A stretch of 64,000 nt of DNA from Nematostella vectensis (GCF_932526225.1 NC_064038.1:4588001-4652000), one strand, 5' to 3'. Counted from the stretch's first letter, positions 50,456-61,895 are shown. The notes: a model not told the origin generated them from the letters alone. Program-made: numbers and translations.

Positions 50456-52191
50456 CTATACAGGCTCATTGGCTACTCGTTTCCTAAGTTTTTCATTGAA
50501 AATTGCATCTAGTTTCTTGTTCCGCTGATACGCAGACAGACTAGAACATATCAATAGAATCACTGCAGTGGCCTGAAAAACAAAGCCTTTTTTAGACTAG
50601 TGTTAAAGAGCAGACAGACAGAGAATCCTGCTGTGTGGCAAATCATATAAGCACATTTCAAACAATCAGGAGTTGAGGATATAGTTGCAGCTTTCATGCC
50701 CGTTTGAAAGCCCACTTTCAGAATTTGGACATGTTCAAACTGGGAATGATAGCTGATGAATAGTTTCTGTTTGAATGCATGCATGATAGTCAGTTAGTGC
50801 AGATCATAGGAAAAAAATCAACACAAGGCTGAAATAGATAATTGGATAATACAGAATTTATACAAATTGTTATATCAAAAAGAATGTAGCTATCATTCAC
50901 TGTGTCTTTTACCTCAAATGTCCAAAAGTTCCTTTTCTCTAACCATTTTACATGTGCACAACTGAAAAGAAAATACCATAAAGTCTTCAAATATCAAATT
51001 CATAGTGAAAGACAAGTATATAGGAAGGCTACATGCATTGAGAATCAGCTAAAACTTTAATTTATTTATATCTATAATGACACCATCCCATTAATCCCAA
51101 AAAGGTAGAAGAGTCTTTTAGGATATAAAGTTCTACCAACTGCTATCTGTTAGAGTCATACCTGAAATTTTATGAAAAGTCAGCTGATTGGTGAGTTTTA
51201 GTGCTCTAAAAAATTGCTCTGACCACACCCAATGTGCCATCTCTTAGAGATAAGAATTGCTGTTGGATTCACCCAAATTGCTTATCTCTTAGAGTCAAAA
51301 TTGGCCAATTATCACCTCCAACAGGGAGTCCCCCCCCCACCTGCAAAGAACTTTCCCAAATTATCACAGCTGTGATAATTTGGGAAAGTTGAAACTTGTG
51401 ATACAGTTGTGATATGTGCACAGCATATGAGTTCCCATCAAATACCTTTTGTAAACTTTCTTTTTACTTTTCTTGCACAAAACTAGTTGCTTGTTTCCAG
51501 TGATAAGGCACACAGGACTCACCCTCTAAAATCAAGGCATGTGTTCTTAATAAGTGTAACTTCATATCAATGGTATTCTAACATGTTTTACGGACATAAT
51601 GCAAAAAGTTTACTTACTGTACTTATATACTCTCTAATCTTTTATATTAAGTATGTACTCTTTATATTCTTAGCTCACCTTTTCATACCTGCTACAGTGG
51701 ATACACTCTCCAATTATTTCTACAGATTCGTTTTCCCAACAAAAATGGGAATGCCTTACACTTGACGTATCATTGACTGTTGATACATACAAAAAAAAAA
51801 CAATTGGAATTTGGTAAGATTAGTAGGTTAAGCAGATTGAAACCATAGCACAAAGACGTAAAAAAACCCGCAATACTTCTCTCAAAGTCTCACCTTTCCA
51901 TCGCGATAACACATTTTCCCTTGTTTGTTTCCAAGTTGAATGTATTTTTCTGCTAATATTTTTCGTGAAAGGTGACGTTGTTGATCGTGGCTTCGGTTGT
52001 TTGGCGACAGAAGACGGTTCGGGATCCTTCGAAACTGAATAACTATTTCGAAATAAGACCATAAATTGTTAGCTAGATTATTTAGGCGGTTTATAAAGTT
52101 ATCACTCCAGTACTACGTACCCTAGATGCACAATCAATAAGAGAAATAAGACAGTAACTACAGCCATCGCTGCTATCCGCCATTGCTTCAT
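50456..52191 (-). CDS. JTB: JTB (jumping translocation breakpoint) protein
   Basis: Six minus-strand exons: 52191-52121, 52042-51894, 51776-51679, 51525-51446, 50961-50913 and 50572-50456 (71, 149, 98, 80, 49, 117 bases). Phases fit at all five junctions and give 187 residues, against about 146 in human. A signal peptide or anchor spans about 8-22. After a basic linker comes a six-cysteine extracellular module (86, 98, 101, 112, 123, 134) with the JTB pattern CW...EC..C...C..TG...C...KSC. The juxtamembrane EKRNFWTFE precedes the transmembrane helix (150-163) and a basic cytosolic tail. JTB proteins are small type I membrane proteins linked to mitochondria and cytokinesis. The extra length lies in the Ser/Pro/Lys-rich linker before the first cysteine. 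The gene is head to head with GLMP, start codons about 100 bp apart. A 42-bp perfect palindrome lies in intron 4. Confidence 0.9.
51349..51390. repeat. 42-bp perfect palindrome in a JTB intron
   Basis: Arms of 21 bases (AACTTTCCCAAATTATCACAG) are exactly complementary with no spacer, meeting at CAGCTG. It lies in intron 4 of JTB, next to a poly-C tract. Confidence 0.95.
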
Positions 52192-52292
52192 TTCCGTTTG
52201 TGTCGATTTCAGTTTTCGGGCTGCCTGTGGTTTGATAAAATTGCGTGCGCCTTGTTTTGAGTGACCGTCACATGACGATTGTCTATTTCAAG
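52192..52292. promoter_or_regulatory. Bidirectional promoter between JTB and GLMP
   Basis: Only 101 bp separate the two divergent start codons, so both transcripts must begin here or slightly inside. No TATA box is seen. GTCACATGAC at 52267-52276 differs by one base from the CLEAR element (GTCACGTGAC) bound by TFEB-type factors at lysosomal genes, fitting GLMP. The GLMP ATG itself lies in AAGATGGC, a YY1-type start-site word. Confidence 0.7.
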
Positions 52293-55200
52293 ATGGCTGT
52301 GGAAATGTGCTTCTTAGGCAAAGGTTTCCGATGCTTAGTGCTGTTTCTGTTCATATTACAGCTATTTACTCCGGTCTTTTCCATTAAAAGAAAGGTATGT
52401 ATGTGTTTTTTTCCGTCGCACTTATTTTTTAGCCATCTAGTGCAAAAGTTCATGCAAAAGTACAATCCGAAAAAGATTTCTTGACGTTTCTCAACCTAAA
52501 TATCCGTCCCGTCTCTATATTGAAGTCTGCAAAATTACACATATTTATACTAATAGCACTGTTCCCTTAGTGGATTTAATGAGGCTGTCAATGTTCAAGT
52601 ATTGTACTACCAGTGGTGCTTATTCTATAAGGAGGAGCACTAAGGGAGGGTCTACAGAGTTAAAAAAAACCCTCTTGGACTGGCTATGGGAAGTGCTTTG
52701 TGCAAAAATAAAAACTGTCTTTAGAAAAAGCAAAAAAAAAAAACTTTCTTCAGAGTAAGAACACTTTAGACTGTGGGGGCCATAGTTAATTTATGATTGG
52801 TGGGGGGGGGGGGGCAGGGCATACATGTCAACTCTCCCGCATTAGGCGGGAGTCTCAAGATTTTGGACCCCTTCTCCCGCTCTCCCGCGTTAAGCACCAA
52901 ATCTCCCGCTTTTTAGAGATTTTTATCGGTTCCAAAAAATTATTCTATAGAAAATTGTTATTTTGCCTATTTTTTATTAATGGAAATATTTGAAACAATA
53001 ATTCCATAAGGCTGAACCCACCCCTTCCCCTCAAAAATTAATATACCCCACCCCTCCCCCCAAAATATTCTCAAGCCTTGAAATTTTCAGAGGTTGACAG
53101 GTATGTCAGGGGGGCACAAGACCCCTCAAGGTCTCCAGTCTCCAGTAAATGTATGTCCTCAGCTTGGCCATCTGCATTGACTATAGTTGCAAGTTAAGGA
53201 TTCCTGTGCTTTGAATGTATACGTTAATTAATTTTTTATTTCAGTTGAATCTCCAGGAATACCTATGTCCTCCGAAAATACAAGAATGCAAGGATAAGAA
53301 CATCAGCCTTGTGTACGTGTCAGCAGAGAGTGCCGATCATGACAATGTGGTACATTTTGTGTGGAGTGGATTCCAAGGACCAAGCATAATCAATGCTTAC
53401 TCGGAGAAGCTTCCCGAAAAGCATGCCAAACCAGGGCTAAATGTGAAATGGGAAAATCTTTTCAAAAATGACACTGAAGGAGCATTGGAGTTTACTCCAA
53501 AAGTAGACTACATCACAGCCTTTTCATTATCATCTGTACTGCAGTTTGCAGACCCAAAAGATGAGATATATTTTACCAAGACAGGAGGTGTAATCGAACA
53601 CAACTTGAGGTCTGTCCAGTGGAGAAAAGTGATACTTGACAAGGATAATGACAATGCCACATTTGTTGGAGAATTTCTTGGTGGAACAATTTCTTTTTCT
53701 GTAAGTACAGTCGTACCTTTCATGCCCAATTAATAGACAGAGTATCCACAGCTCCAAGATCTAAGGGCATAAGTGTGTGTGGCAATCTTAGCACTGTAGA
53801 TTTACTGGATCTCTTGTGGTATCACCCTTGCCCTGCGGCCATCCCATTTAGGCCCTTATTTACAGCCAATTTAAGCCATAAAGGTTGAACGGTCAGGTGT
53901 GCAGTGGGTGGTGGCATGTTATAAGCTAGATACTATGGACAGTAGGTAGTGGTATGTTATAAGCTAGATATCTAGCATGGACAGACTTTTTTGGGGGATA
54001 ACAATGTCTGGTGGCAGTGGGAGAGAGTGAAATTGCTCTTTTATTCTTCCAGTAAAGTCTGTAAATTGGCCCTTGAATGTTCAAAAGGCCACAATGGCCA
54101 TGACTAGGGAATTCCTCTTGTGTGGCAAATCATTGAGAACGTTTCAAATGATCATGATACTGGAGTTCAAGATAGTAGCATATTTCGTGCATGTTTGAAA
54201 GCCAAATATCCTCAGCTATTATTGAGTAGATACAAGATCCTAAATCCTAAAACAATATTATACTATCTTATGAGTTCTTTTTGGTAGTATTTGTGATCTC
54301 TCTTATTCCATTACTTTTTTATCTACCCATGCACTGATATGAACCAGTTTCTTCAAGCAGACATTGCTTTTTTATTAATTGTTATCCTTCTTGTCATTGC
54401 AGTGTGCTGCTGCTGATCATGATGACAGGGATGAAGAACCCCCACGCCCCCGCTATAGCAGTAACTCTACACGCTTTACAGTAAACTTGAGTCATCTGAA
54501 AACAAATAGCACTGACCGCCTTGCTCTGGAATTTGTTTCTGTTGTGAAGAGTGAAGAATCCATGCCCTCTTGTAGTAGGGAATTTCAATCTATTGATGAT
54601 GAGCATTCTCCAGGAATCTTCAGAACAGTTGTTATCAACAATACTTATGCAACTTATAGTTCATTTATATCCTGGAAACCAGTTATGTACACAAAGCTAG
54701 ACCGTGGCTTAAAAACGCAACTCCCTGCATTTAACTACTTATATAAAAACGGGAAATTCGAGCAAACAAAGATTAGCAGTAAGCATTGTTTTGATCTCAC
54801 GGAGAGAAAGACTTTGCTGCCAAAGATCATACTAGGAGCCATGTCAAAAGATATTATAACATATCCTATAAGGCTCTCATCGGGGCAGAAGAAAGATGGC
54901 TGGTATAAAGCAACACAGCTACTAAGCTGGTAAGATTTTAGCTAAAAAGTCATGGTGGGAAATAACCAGATATTAATTAGAAGGGTTGTCTCTAAGCAAC
55001 TGTTTGTTGCGCCTGCCAGCAAATGTTGGCAGCTGGGGAGACGCAATAGAATATGTATATACTGAGTTGTTTTATCTTACAGAAGTTGACCAAAAAGCAA
55101 ATGAAAACTACAGAAACCATAAAAAAAAAAAAGCATTGGGCTAACAACATAAAGCTTTTTGTTAAAACTCTAATAACTGAATACTTAGTATAAGAGTGAT

Positions 55201-55570
55201 GATCATTGGGCTTTAACCAGAAGAATGGTGATTTTTGTTATAAAATGTCTTCTTGTACTTTAATACTGTATACTGGCAATGGGTTTTCTTACAATTAGAT
55301 AATTGTGTTTTTCAGATGTTAGCAATATCAGAAGAATAAGTGAGTATTTGTTTTATATACAATATGCATTACGGTGCTGTTTTTTTTTTCAGGTCCGGAC
55401 AAGCTGGTTGTGGACAACCTCTCTTTGACTCCATTTCCAAGACATTGTACATCACCATCATTGCTGGATTAGGGATACCAGCATTGATTATTCTAGGTGG
55501 TAGCATTTATGTGTGTGTAAAAAAATATAAAGATAGAAAAACAGCTTCCTCATATGGAAGAATTAATTGA
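52293..55570 (+). CDS. GLMP: GLMP (glycosylated lysosomal membrane protein, NCU-G1 family)
   Basis: Four exons: 52293-52394, 53245-53700, 54403-54929 and 55393-55570 (102, 456, 527, 178 bases), in phase, giving 420 residues (human about 406). A signal peptide ends near residue 30 (core LVLFLFILQLF). The luminal part has many N-glycosylation sites (N53 and others) and the family word SIDDEHSP (human has SIDDEYAP). A single transmembrane helix (about 380-404) is followed by a short cytosolic tail ending YGRIN, a YxxI sorting signal for lysosomes placed as in vertebrate GLMP. GLMP is a highly glycosylated lysosomal membrane protein that partners and protects the transporter MFSD1. The ATG at 52293 is chosen for its strong context (AAGATGG); an in-frame ATG at 52272 would add seven residues. 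It shares its promoter with JTB. Intron 1 contains a MITE. Confidence 0.93.
52821..53104. mobile_element. MITE in GLMP intron 1
   Basis: The ends ATACATGTCAACTCTC and GAGGTTGACAGGTAT are imperfect inverted repeats. The interior is rich in CTCCCGC and CCCACCCC words. A diverged piece with the same word (CATTAGGCGGGTGTC, here CATTAGGCGGGAGTC) lies at about 37516-37560 in HTATIP2 intron 1. No coding capacity. Confidence 0.6.
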
Positions 55571-57393
55571 GTTCATTAAAGCATTCATAAAATAATTAGT
55601 GAAATTGTACAAAACATTGAAAGTAGCAGTATGTACATCACTTAGGCGCATACCCAGGATTTGCTGGGGGGGATGGGGGGCGCAGTCATAGGTATATCAG
55701 AAAAGGATAGTATTCAAGCTGGGGGGAGGGCGCAGCCTGGCACTAATACCATAATGGATTCCAGCTAAACTTCAGAATACCCGTCCATTTATTCAAGTAC
55801 CATTGTGAACATTGTGGATTCTTTGTGGACAGGTATCCTAAAGTTGCTCCTGTATTCTAGGCCTAGTATGATTGCAGTTCCTGGTAAAAGTGGCCCTTGC
55901 AGACTAAAAATACATTTATTCTTTTTTTTTAAAGAAAAAAAAAACACACAAAAAAAGAAAGGGTTTCCAATAAGATCTGCATTAAAATACCTTAATATGT
56001 ACAATCTATAATTGGCAACTTCTGGCCTTACACAGGTTTTTATTGCCTCGCCGCAGACTTTCGAAAGTCTCTTAGGGCTACTTGTAAATGCAAACTAGTA
56101 AAAGTGCAAAGAGATGTGTGAGGTTTTGGGGCCACAGTAGTACTGTAACTTTCATCTAAAATCACAAATGGTACATATGAAAACAAAGATAACATTGAAA
56201 CTTTATTTGCCCAACTTCAAAACCATTTTGAAGGACTTTTTAGTAAGCCGAGTATTAGGTCATATATATATTTTTGTTACACATTGTGTGCAGAAATCTC
56301 AAATGAGTCCTCAAAAAGTAACAAAGAAATAATGCACATAGAATACATATTACTAATTTGATAATAAAAGATTGTTTGCAAATGTAAGTTGTATGTATGC
56401 TGAGGGGGGTGGGGGGGTACAGTCATAGGTATCATAAAATATTAGGATAGGGTAATATAAACAATGGATGCTAAGCTAGTTTGATACATATTTGTCTTGC
56501 AAAGAGATCATTCTTTTTTTCATGGAATTAGAACGTATTTGCTAAGATTTGCTTATTTGGGTTTTGCGTTGTCCCGGAAAACAGTTTCTAAAAAAGAGTT
56601 GCATTACCCCCTCCCCCCTTTTTTTCCGGGTCAGCCGTATCATAAAGCAGGAAGCTTCGCCCACGGATATGCAATTTTCGCAACCATTCACCCAGAATAG
56701 TAGACACAGATCATAAGCCAAGTAGGTGTCCTTTCCTTTTTGTTTGTAGATCCATCCTAGCCAACGAGCTCTTGGGGCCTAGGGAAGCACGGTCCCTAAG
56801 AGCGGCGCGTAGGAAGCTAAACCATCCTTGTTAGCTTCAATGATGAAGGGTGAAGGGATGCCAAAGGTGAAGTGGGGGGGGGGGGGGGGACTTCGAGAAA
56901 AATAGATGGGGGTGCTTGACAGCAAAATCAATTTTAACCCTAAAAAAACTAAGGGCGTGGGCAACAACAAACCTTACCCCTAAGAGGTAGTACATAGGGT
57001 GTGGTCGAAGGGATTTTTAACCCTGAGAGATAGTTGCCCTCCCGGGGGGGGGGGGGGGGTGATGGGTGTGCACCCTGCCCCTGATGTGCACTGTGCTGTA
57101 CGTGCCTGATATTTTTAAGCTTAATGCTTTAACATCATCAAGTATGTATTGTTAGACTTTTATTGTTTTTTTTTTAGGGGGGGGGGGTATTAGGGTTTTC
57201 CCAACAATCTTTACAGGTGCCTCTAAACCGAATCCCTAGTGCAGCCCAGAGCGCTGAGATGCTGGCTCGTCCCTGAGTCAACTTGCCTGAATAAACACAC
57301 AGTACAGGAGTACCACAGGTAGACCAATCCAATAAAGAAAATACCGTGTATGAGGTTGCTTGGGTTTCCTGTGGCGAGAATATAAAGCACAAA
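55571..57393. other. Downstream flank of GLMP, no gene recognised
   Basis: Contains the probable GLMP 3' UTR and then low-complexity DNA with several poly-G tracts (about 55663, 56405, 56875, 57046, 57178). No exon or RNA gene was recognised. Confidence 0.4.
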
Positions 57394-57462
57394 ATGGCGG
57401 ACACGAGGGCTGCCTGTATGAACGGCTGGTCTTATATTTTCGTCGGATGGTTTAAATCAAAG
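57394..57462 (+). CDS. Possible first exon with start codon (candidate)
   Basis: ATGGCGGACACG in a strong context (AAAATGG) opens a 23-codon frame that ends in a good donor (AAG/GTAATATT), in phase 0. It could be the first exon of a plus-strand gene. Spliced to the zinc-finger exon acceptor near 60260 its frame would stop at once, so it would then act only as an upstream leader frame. It may also be unrelated or spurious. Confidence 0.3.
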
Positions 57463-58020
57463 GTAATATTGGTAGCACATTAGATGTTAGGCTTTAATAA
57501 AGATTCACATTGCATTAATGGACATTATTCAACTCACTACAATAATATAAAACGAGGATTTTGAGAGTTTACAAAATCGGCCACGCTAACCATAAAGGCA
57601 TGATATCGAACTTTTCTGGCACTTTGATATTTATACGATATTTATCACTCATCTAAAATCGGATATAAATCAGATTTTTTCACATGGTTCTAGTATCAGA
57701 TATTTAGTCGATATTATAACAAAGCTCACAAATCTAATTTCTGATATTTGTCATATCTTATACCCTTAGAACTGCCATGTTGAACCTAGATTATTGCATC
57801 TAATGACTTGATAATATAATATTAGATAATATTACAAGATTTACACATAGATAGTCCATCTAATTACTGATATATACCAGATACTATAACTTAAAAACTG
57901 CTGTGTTGAACCTTGATTATTGCATCTCATGACTGGATAATATCATATAATATCACATATAGACTCGTTCTACAAACGTGAAAGTCACAGTAGATTTTGT
58001 AATCAAATATCCGATAATAT

Positions 58021-58805
58021 CAAGGGGTCCAGCAGAGAGGACGAAGGAATCTCTATAGATATCTAGTAGATTCTTATAAGATAATCTCCGATAATATCAC
58101 AATATCGAGGGGTAGAGCAGGTGGAAGGAGAGGATGTAAATAGACATCTTAAAGATTCTAATAAGATAATCTCCGATAAAATCACAATATTGAGGGGTAG
58201 AGCAGATGGAAGGAGAGGATCTAAATAGACATCTAGTAGATTCTAATAAGATAATCTCCGATAATATCACAATATCGAGGGGTAGAGCAGATGGAAGGAG
58301 AGGATCTAAATAGACATCTAGTAGATTCTAATAAGATAATCTCCGATAAAATCACAATATTGAGGGGTAGAGCAGATGGAAGGGGAGGATCTAAATAGAC
58401 ATCTAGTAGATTCTAATAAGATACAGTAATCTCCAATAATATCACAATATCGAGGGGAAGAGCAGATGGAAGGGGAGGATCTAAATAGACATCTAGTAGA
58501 TTCTAATAAGATAATCTCCGATAATATCACAATATCAAGGGGTCCAGCAGAAGAAAGAAGAGGATCTAAATAGACATCTAGTAGATTCTAATAAGATAAT
58601 CTCCGATAGTATCACAATATCAAGGGGTCCAGTAGATGGAAGAAAGGTATCTAAATAGATATCTAGTAGATTCTAATAAGATAATCTCCTATAGCAACAC
58701 AATATCGAGGGTCCAGCAGAGGGAAGGAGGGTATCTAAATAGACGACTAATAGATTAAATAAGATAATCTCCGATAATATCACAATATTGAGGGATGAGG
58801 AGAGG
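58021..58805. repeat. 85-bp minisatellite, about 10 copies
   Basis: Units with GATAATCTCCGATAATATCA, then ACAATATCGAGGGG and AGAGCAGATGGAAGGAG, start near 58021, 58107, 58192, 58277, 58362, 58452, 58537, 58622, 58707 and 58790. The spacing is 85 bp with one 5-bp insertion. The unit is purine-rich on the plus strand. AT-rich DNA with many ATCGAT and GATATT words surrounds it (57600-58000, 58920-59130). Confidence 0.92.
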
Positions 58806-59256
58806 AAACGGGTCTAACCACTATCTAATAGCATATAATTTATGGAAAACAATGATAATATCCTAATCTCAATATCAGATATCAGTGATAACGCTAACCA
58901 TGGCCGCGCTTATAAGTACTTAAAACCCGGCCCTACCAATCGATAATTCCGAAAATCAACAAAAACCAATAGTAATAGGTAAAAATCAATATCAATCAAA
59001 AGATTTATATCGGAAATCAATAGAAATCGATAACATGAAACTGTGTTAGTATCGATGTAACTTATTATCGATTTTTATCGAAAAATATTGAAATTATCAA
59101 TTATTATTGATTATATTGATAAGTATCAATTTATGTCCATTCTTTCGTAATGTTATCCCCTCAACCGGCATGATCAATTGTTTGACTGTGTTTCTTCAAA
59201 TAAAATCAGATAGACAAGGTAAGATAAACAAAGGGAGTCATTATATCGCTTCAAAA

Positions 59257-59338
59257 GTGAAGTATCAAGCCATTTGTGCTGGTATTAACAGAGCAACGTA
59301 ACTCTCGGAATGCCAGCACAAATGGCTTGATACTTCAC
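59257..59338. repeat. Perfect 26-bp stem-loop
   Basis: The arm GTGAAGTATCAAGCCATTTG plus TGCTGG (59257-59282) is exactly complementary to 59313-59338, with a 30-base loop. The size is that of a microRNA precursor, and cnidarian precursors often pair almost fully. It may equally be the remnant of a small inverted-repeat element. No expression evidence is available. Confidence 0.8.
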
Positions 59339-59438
59339 CCAGACCATATTTAAGACTCCACTGTCAGGTCAGAATATTTTTGAGAGTTTAACGATTTTAT
59401 TTCGTAGTTTAGTGAACGGCTTATTTCAATCCCATATG

Positions 59439-60186
59439 TTTACTGTAAACCATGACACACAACATATTGGGAACCACTATAATATATTCATACACACAGT
59501 GAGCTTGGGGTACCTGTGGAAATACAAAATACTTAAGTTGTTATGATTTATGGTGTTGTGTAGTGGCGCGTAAATAAAGCTATTCTTTCGAAGTTAGTAT
59601 TTTCTAACTATCACTGATCATGTTTGTGCTGAGGAAGTACAGTTATAAATAATTAAGTCAGAAATATCTCATTATTTATTATATACATATGATTTCAATT
59701 TGAGATACTAAGGAACTAAGGAGTAGCACCATCTTAACCTGAATTATACACAGTATTTCACATTACTAGCATATACCAACAAACACACTTTAGCGACTTA
59801 TATGGTTATTAGATGAAAAACCAATGAGGGAGGATTGATATAATTGATATGTGGGCTAGATCTATTATTGTTGCAGGGCTAGTGTGTGGGGTGGACTGAC
59901 TGACATGTTTTTGTACCATACAGTAGGATCTTAACTGCCTGTTTCACAGTCATATGGAAATGAACATGCCTTTCATTTATTTTACTTTGCTTTTCTTTTC
60001 TAAAAATACCCTTCAGATTCCCAATTAATTCTTAACATCATAGAGGCAAAATGATGCACTAAAGCAACCTTAAACCCCTGGAATGTAAAGTATCTTAATT
60101 TATTCACAGGTACCCCAAGCTCACTGTTTGTATGGATAAATTATAGTGGTTCATGTTACGTTTTGTATGTCATGGCTTACAGTAAA
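59439..60186. mobile_element. Fold-back element of about 750 bp
   Basis: Two arms of about 100 bp (59439-59537 and 60087-60186) are inverted copies with scattered mismatches. They begin TTTACTGTAA and share CAGTGAGCTTGGGGTACCTG. The interior has no coding capacity. No clean target-site duplication was found. It lies just upstream of the zinc-finger coding exon. Confidence 0.75.
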
Positions 60187-60278
60187 GATATGCAGTCACA
60201 GATTTCTTTTCCAAAGGTAGAAGCTGTGGCCTGCATTATCTTTATTTTTTGTTTTTACAGACCTGAAGACATTGTACT

Positions 60279-61043
60279 ATGAGTGATACAAAAGAATGGC
60301 AAGGCTCTGGTTCAGTTAAGGAGGAACCTCAAACTCATGGCACACACCAAACACCAATCAGCAAACCAAAGCTAAAGGCTGAACAAGAACTCTTTGATTT
60401 AAGTAGTATTGTTGATAGTGTGTTACATGAACTACAAACTAAGCAACAAAGGTGTGAAGAAAGTGGTAAAAGCTTAGGCCAATCTGGAGTTCTTCAAAGA
60501 CACTTCATGATTCACTCAGGACAGAAACCATACAAATGTGATGAATGTGGGAAGTGCTTTGCTCAATCCTTGAAACTGAAAAAACACCTTATTACTCACT
60601 TAACACTAAAAAAACACAAATGTGGTCAATGTGGTAAATGCTTTGATCGATCTACAAGCCTAAAAATACACCTGTTGACTCACTCAGGACACAAACCCCA
60701 CCAATGTAATAAATGTGGCAAATGCTTTTCTCAATCTGGATACCTGAAAACACATCTGATGATTCACTCAGGTCTGAAACCACACAAATGTAGCGAATGT
60801 GGAAAATGCTTTGCATTGCCCTCAAACCTGAAAGCACACCTAAAGATTCACTCAGGACAGAAACCACACAAATGTGATGAATGCGGAAAGTGCTTTGCTC
60901 AATCCTCGTCCCTGAAAACCCACCTGATAACTCACTCAGAACAGAAACCACACAAATGTGATGAATGTGGAAAGTGTTTTGCTCGATCCTCGTCCCTGAA
61001 AACTCACCTTATAACTCACTCAAAACAAAAACCACCGAAATGA
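60279..61043 (+). CDS. C2H2 zinc-finger protein, six fingers
   Basis: A 254-residue open frame begins at the first ATG after an in-frame TGA and just behind a good acceptor (TTTTTACAG, near 60260), so an upstream non-coding exon is likely. Residues 1-58 lack a known domain but hold VKEE, a possible SUMO site. One degenerate finger (CEESGKS, second cysteine lost) is followed by six intact fingers of the CDECGKCF...LK.HL..H type, joined by HSGQKPHK-like linkers; two linkers differ (HLTLKKHK and HSEQKPHK). Such tandem fingers bind DNA. The frame ends at TGA right after HSKQKPPK, where the next finger should start. Finger remnants continue downstream, so the protein has lost its C-terminal fingers. 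No KRAB or SCAN domain is present. The specific orthologue is unknown. Confidence 0.88.
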   Translation: MSDTKEWQGSGSVKEEPQTHGTHQTPISKPKLKAEQELFDLSSIVDSVLHELQTKQQRCEESGKSLGQSGVLQRHFMIHSGQKPYKCDECGKCFAQSLKLKKHLITHLTLKKHKCGQCGKCFDRSTSLKIHLLTHSGHKPHQCNKCGKCFSQSGYLKTHLMIHSGLKPHKCSECGKCFALPSNLKAHLKIHSGQKPHKCDECGKCFAQSSSLKTHLITHSEQKPHKCDECGKCFARSSSLKTHLITHSKQKPPK

Positions 61044-61262
61044 ATTTGGAAAGTGCTTTTGCTCAGTCCTTTAACCTGGCAACCAACCTTAAAACTCACT
61101 CGGGGCCAAAACCACATAAATGTGGTCAATGTTGTAAATGCTTTGCCTTATCCAGACTCTTGAAAAGACACTAAAGAGTCACTCTGAAAAAGAAACCACA
61201 AAAATGTGATGAATGTGGATGCCAATCTGGACACTTTAAACGACACCTTCTGCCCCCCTCAG
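61044..61262 (+). pseudogene. Decayed zinc fingers downstream of the stop
   Basis: Finger-like pieces continue after the stop in shifted frames, among them KPHKCGQCCKCFALSRLLKRH and then CDECGCQSGHFKRH. A deletion in the first missing finger causes the stop, and further stops follow. These are remnants of a longer array. Confidence 0.85.
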
Positions 61263-61895
61263 GAGTCTAGTTCGTCCATCCAGAGGATGATGACCATGAC
61301 ATCACTTCAGTTGCATTTGGTGGTGGGCACGGAGATGACTGATCAGTCCTATTTGGGCACGGAAACGTCTTCCGCCATGGGATCTGAGGGTGGCGTGACT
61401 TTGGTTTGCCTCTGTTTTCTGATCGCTCTTTTCTTCTATGCCAGTTCCACTCTTGTGCTCTTGTAGTGGCTGGCACCTTTGTGGAGTAAGCTGCACCATG
61501 TGGATCGCTCTTGTGCTTCCGTAGTGGCTGACACCTTTGTGGAGTAAGCTGCACCATGTGGATCGCTCTTGTGCTTTCGTAGTGGCTGGCACCTTTGTGG
61601 AGTAAGCTGCACCATGTGGATCGCTCTTGTGCTTTCGAAGTGGCTGGCACCTTTGTGGAGTAAGCTGCACCATGTGGATCGCTCTTGTGCTCTTGTAGTG
61701 GCTGGCACCTTTGTGGAGTAAGCTGCACCATGTGGATCGCTCTTGTGCTTCCGTAGCGGCTGACACCTTTGTGGAGTAAGCTGCGCCATGTGGATCGCTC
61801 TTGTGCTGCTGTCTCCCAGCTGTTGACATCAATGTTGAAGCTCTTCAAATTTGCCTTCAGGTTATCCTTGAAGTGCTTTTATTGGCTGCCAGTAG
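61263..61895 (-). mobile_element. 3' fragment of a non-LTR retrotransposon (LINE)
   Basis: Read on the minus strand, the sequence encodes the C-terminal end of a LINE ORF2-type protein. It has KHFKDNLKANLKSFNIDVNSW, then AAQERSTWRSLLHKG, and finally a finger-like GRRFRAQIGLISHLRAHH. This tail pattern is common in animal LINEs. The reverse transcriptase part is missing, so the copy is 5' truncated and dead. It splits the zinc-finger array: fingers continue on both sides. Its coding part is expanded by a 58-bp repeat that shifts the frame. Confidence 0.8.
61450..61813. repeat. 58-bp minisatellite inside the LINE fragment
   Basis: GATCGCTCTTGTGCTT recurs at 61503, 61561, 61619, 61677, 61735 and 61793, exactly 58 bp apart, with a partial unit before. 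Each unit encodes the minus-strand ERSTWCSLLHKGASHY tract. As 58 is not a multiple of three, successive units use different frames, and all three stay open. Confidence 0.95.

Noticed and set aside
61267-61848. 193-codon minus-strand frame as a gene
   Set aside because: It is the frame-rotating 58-bp repeat within a LINE fragment, not a separate gene.
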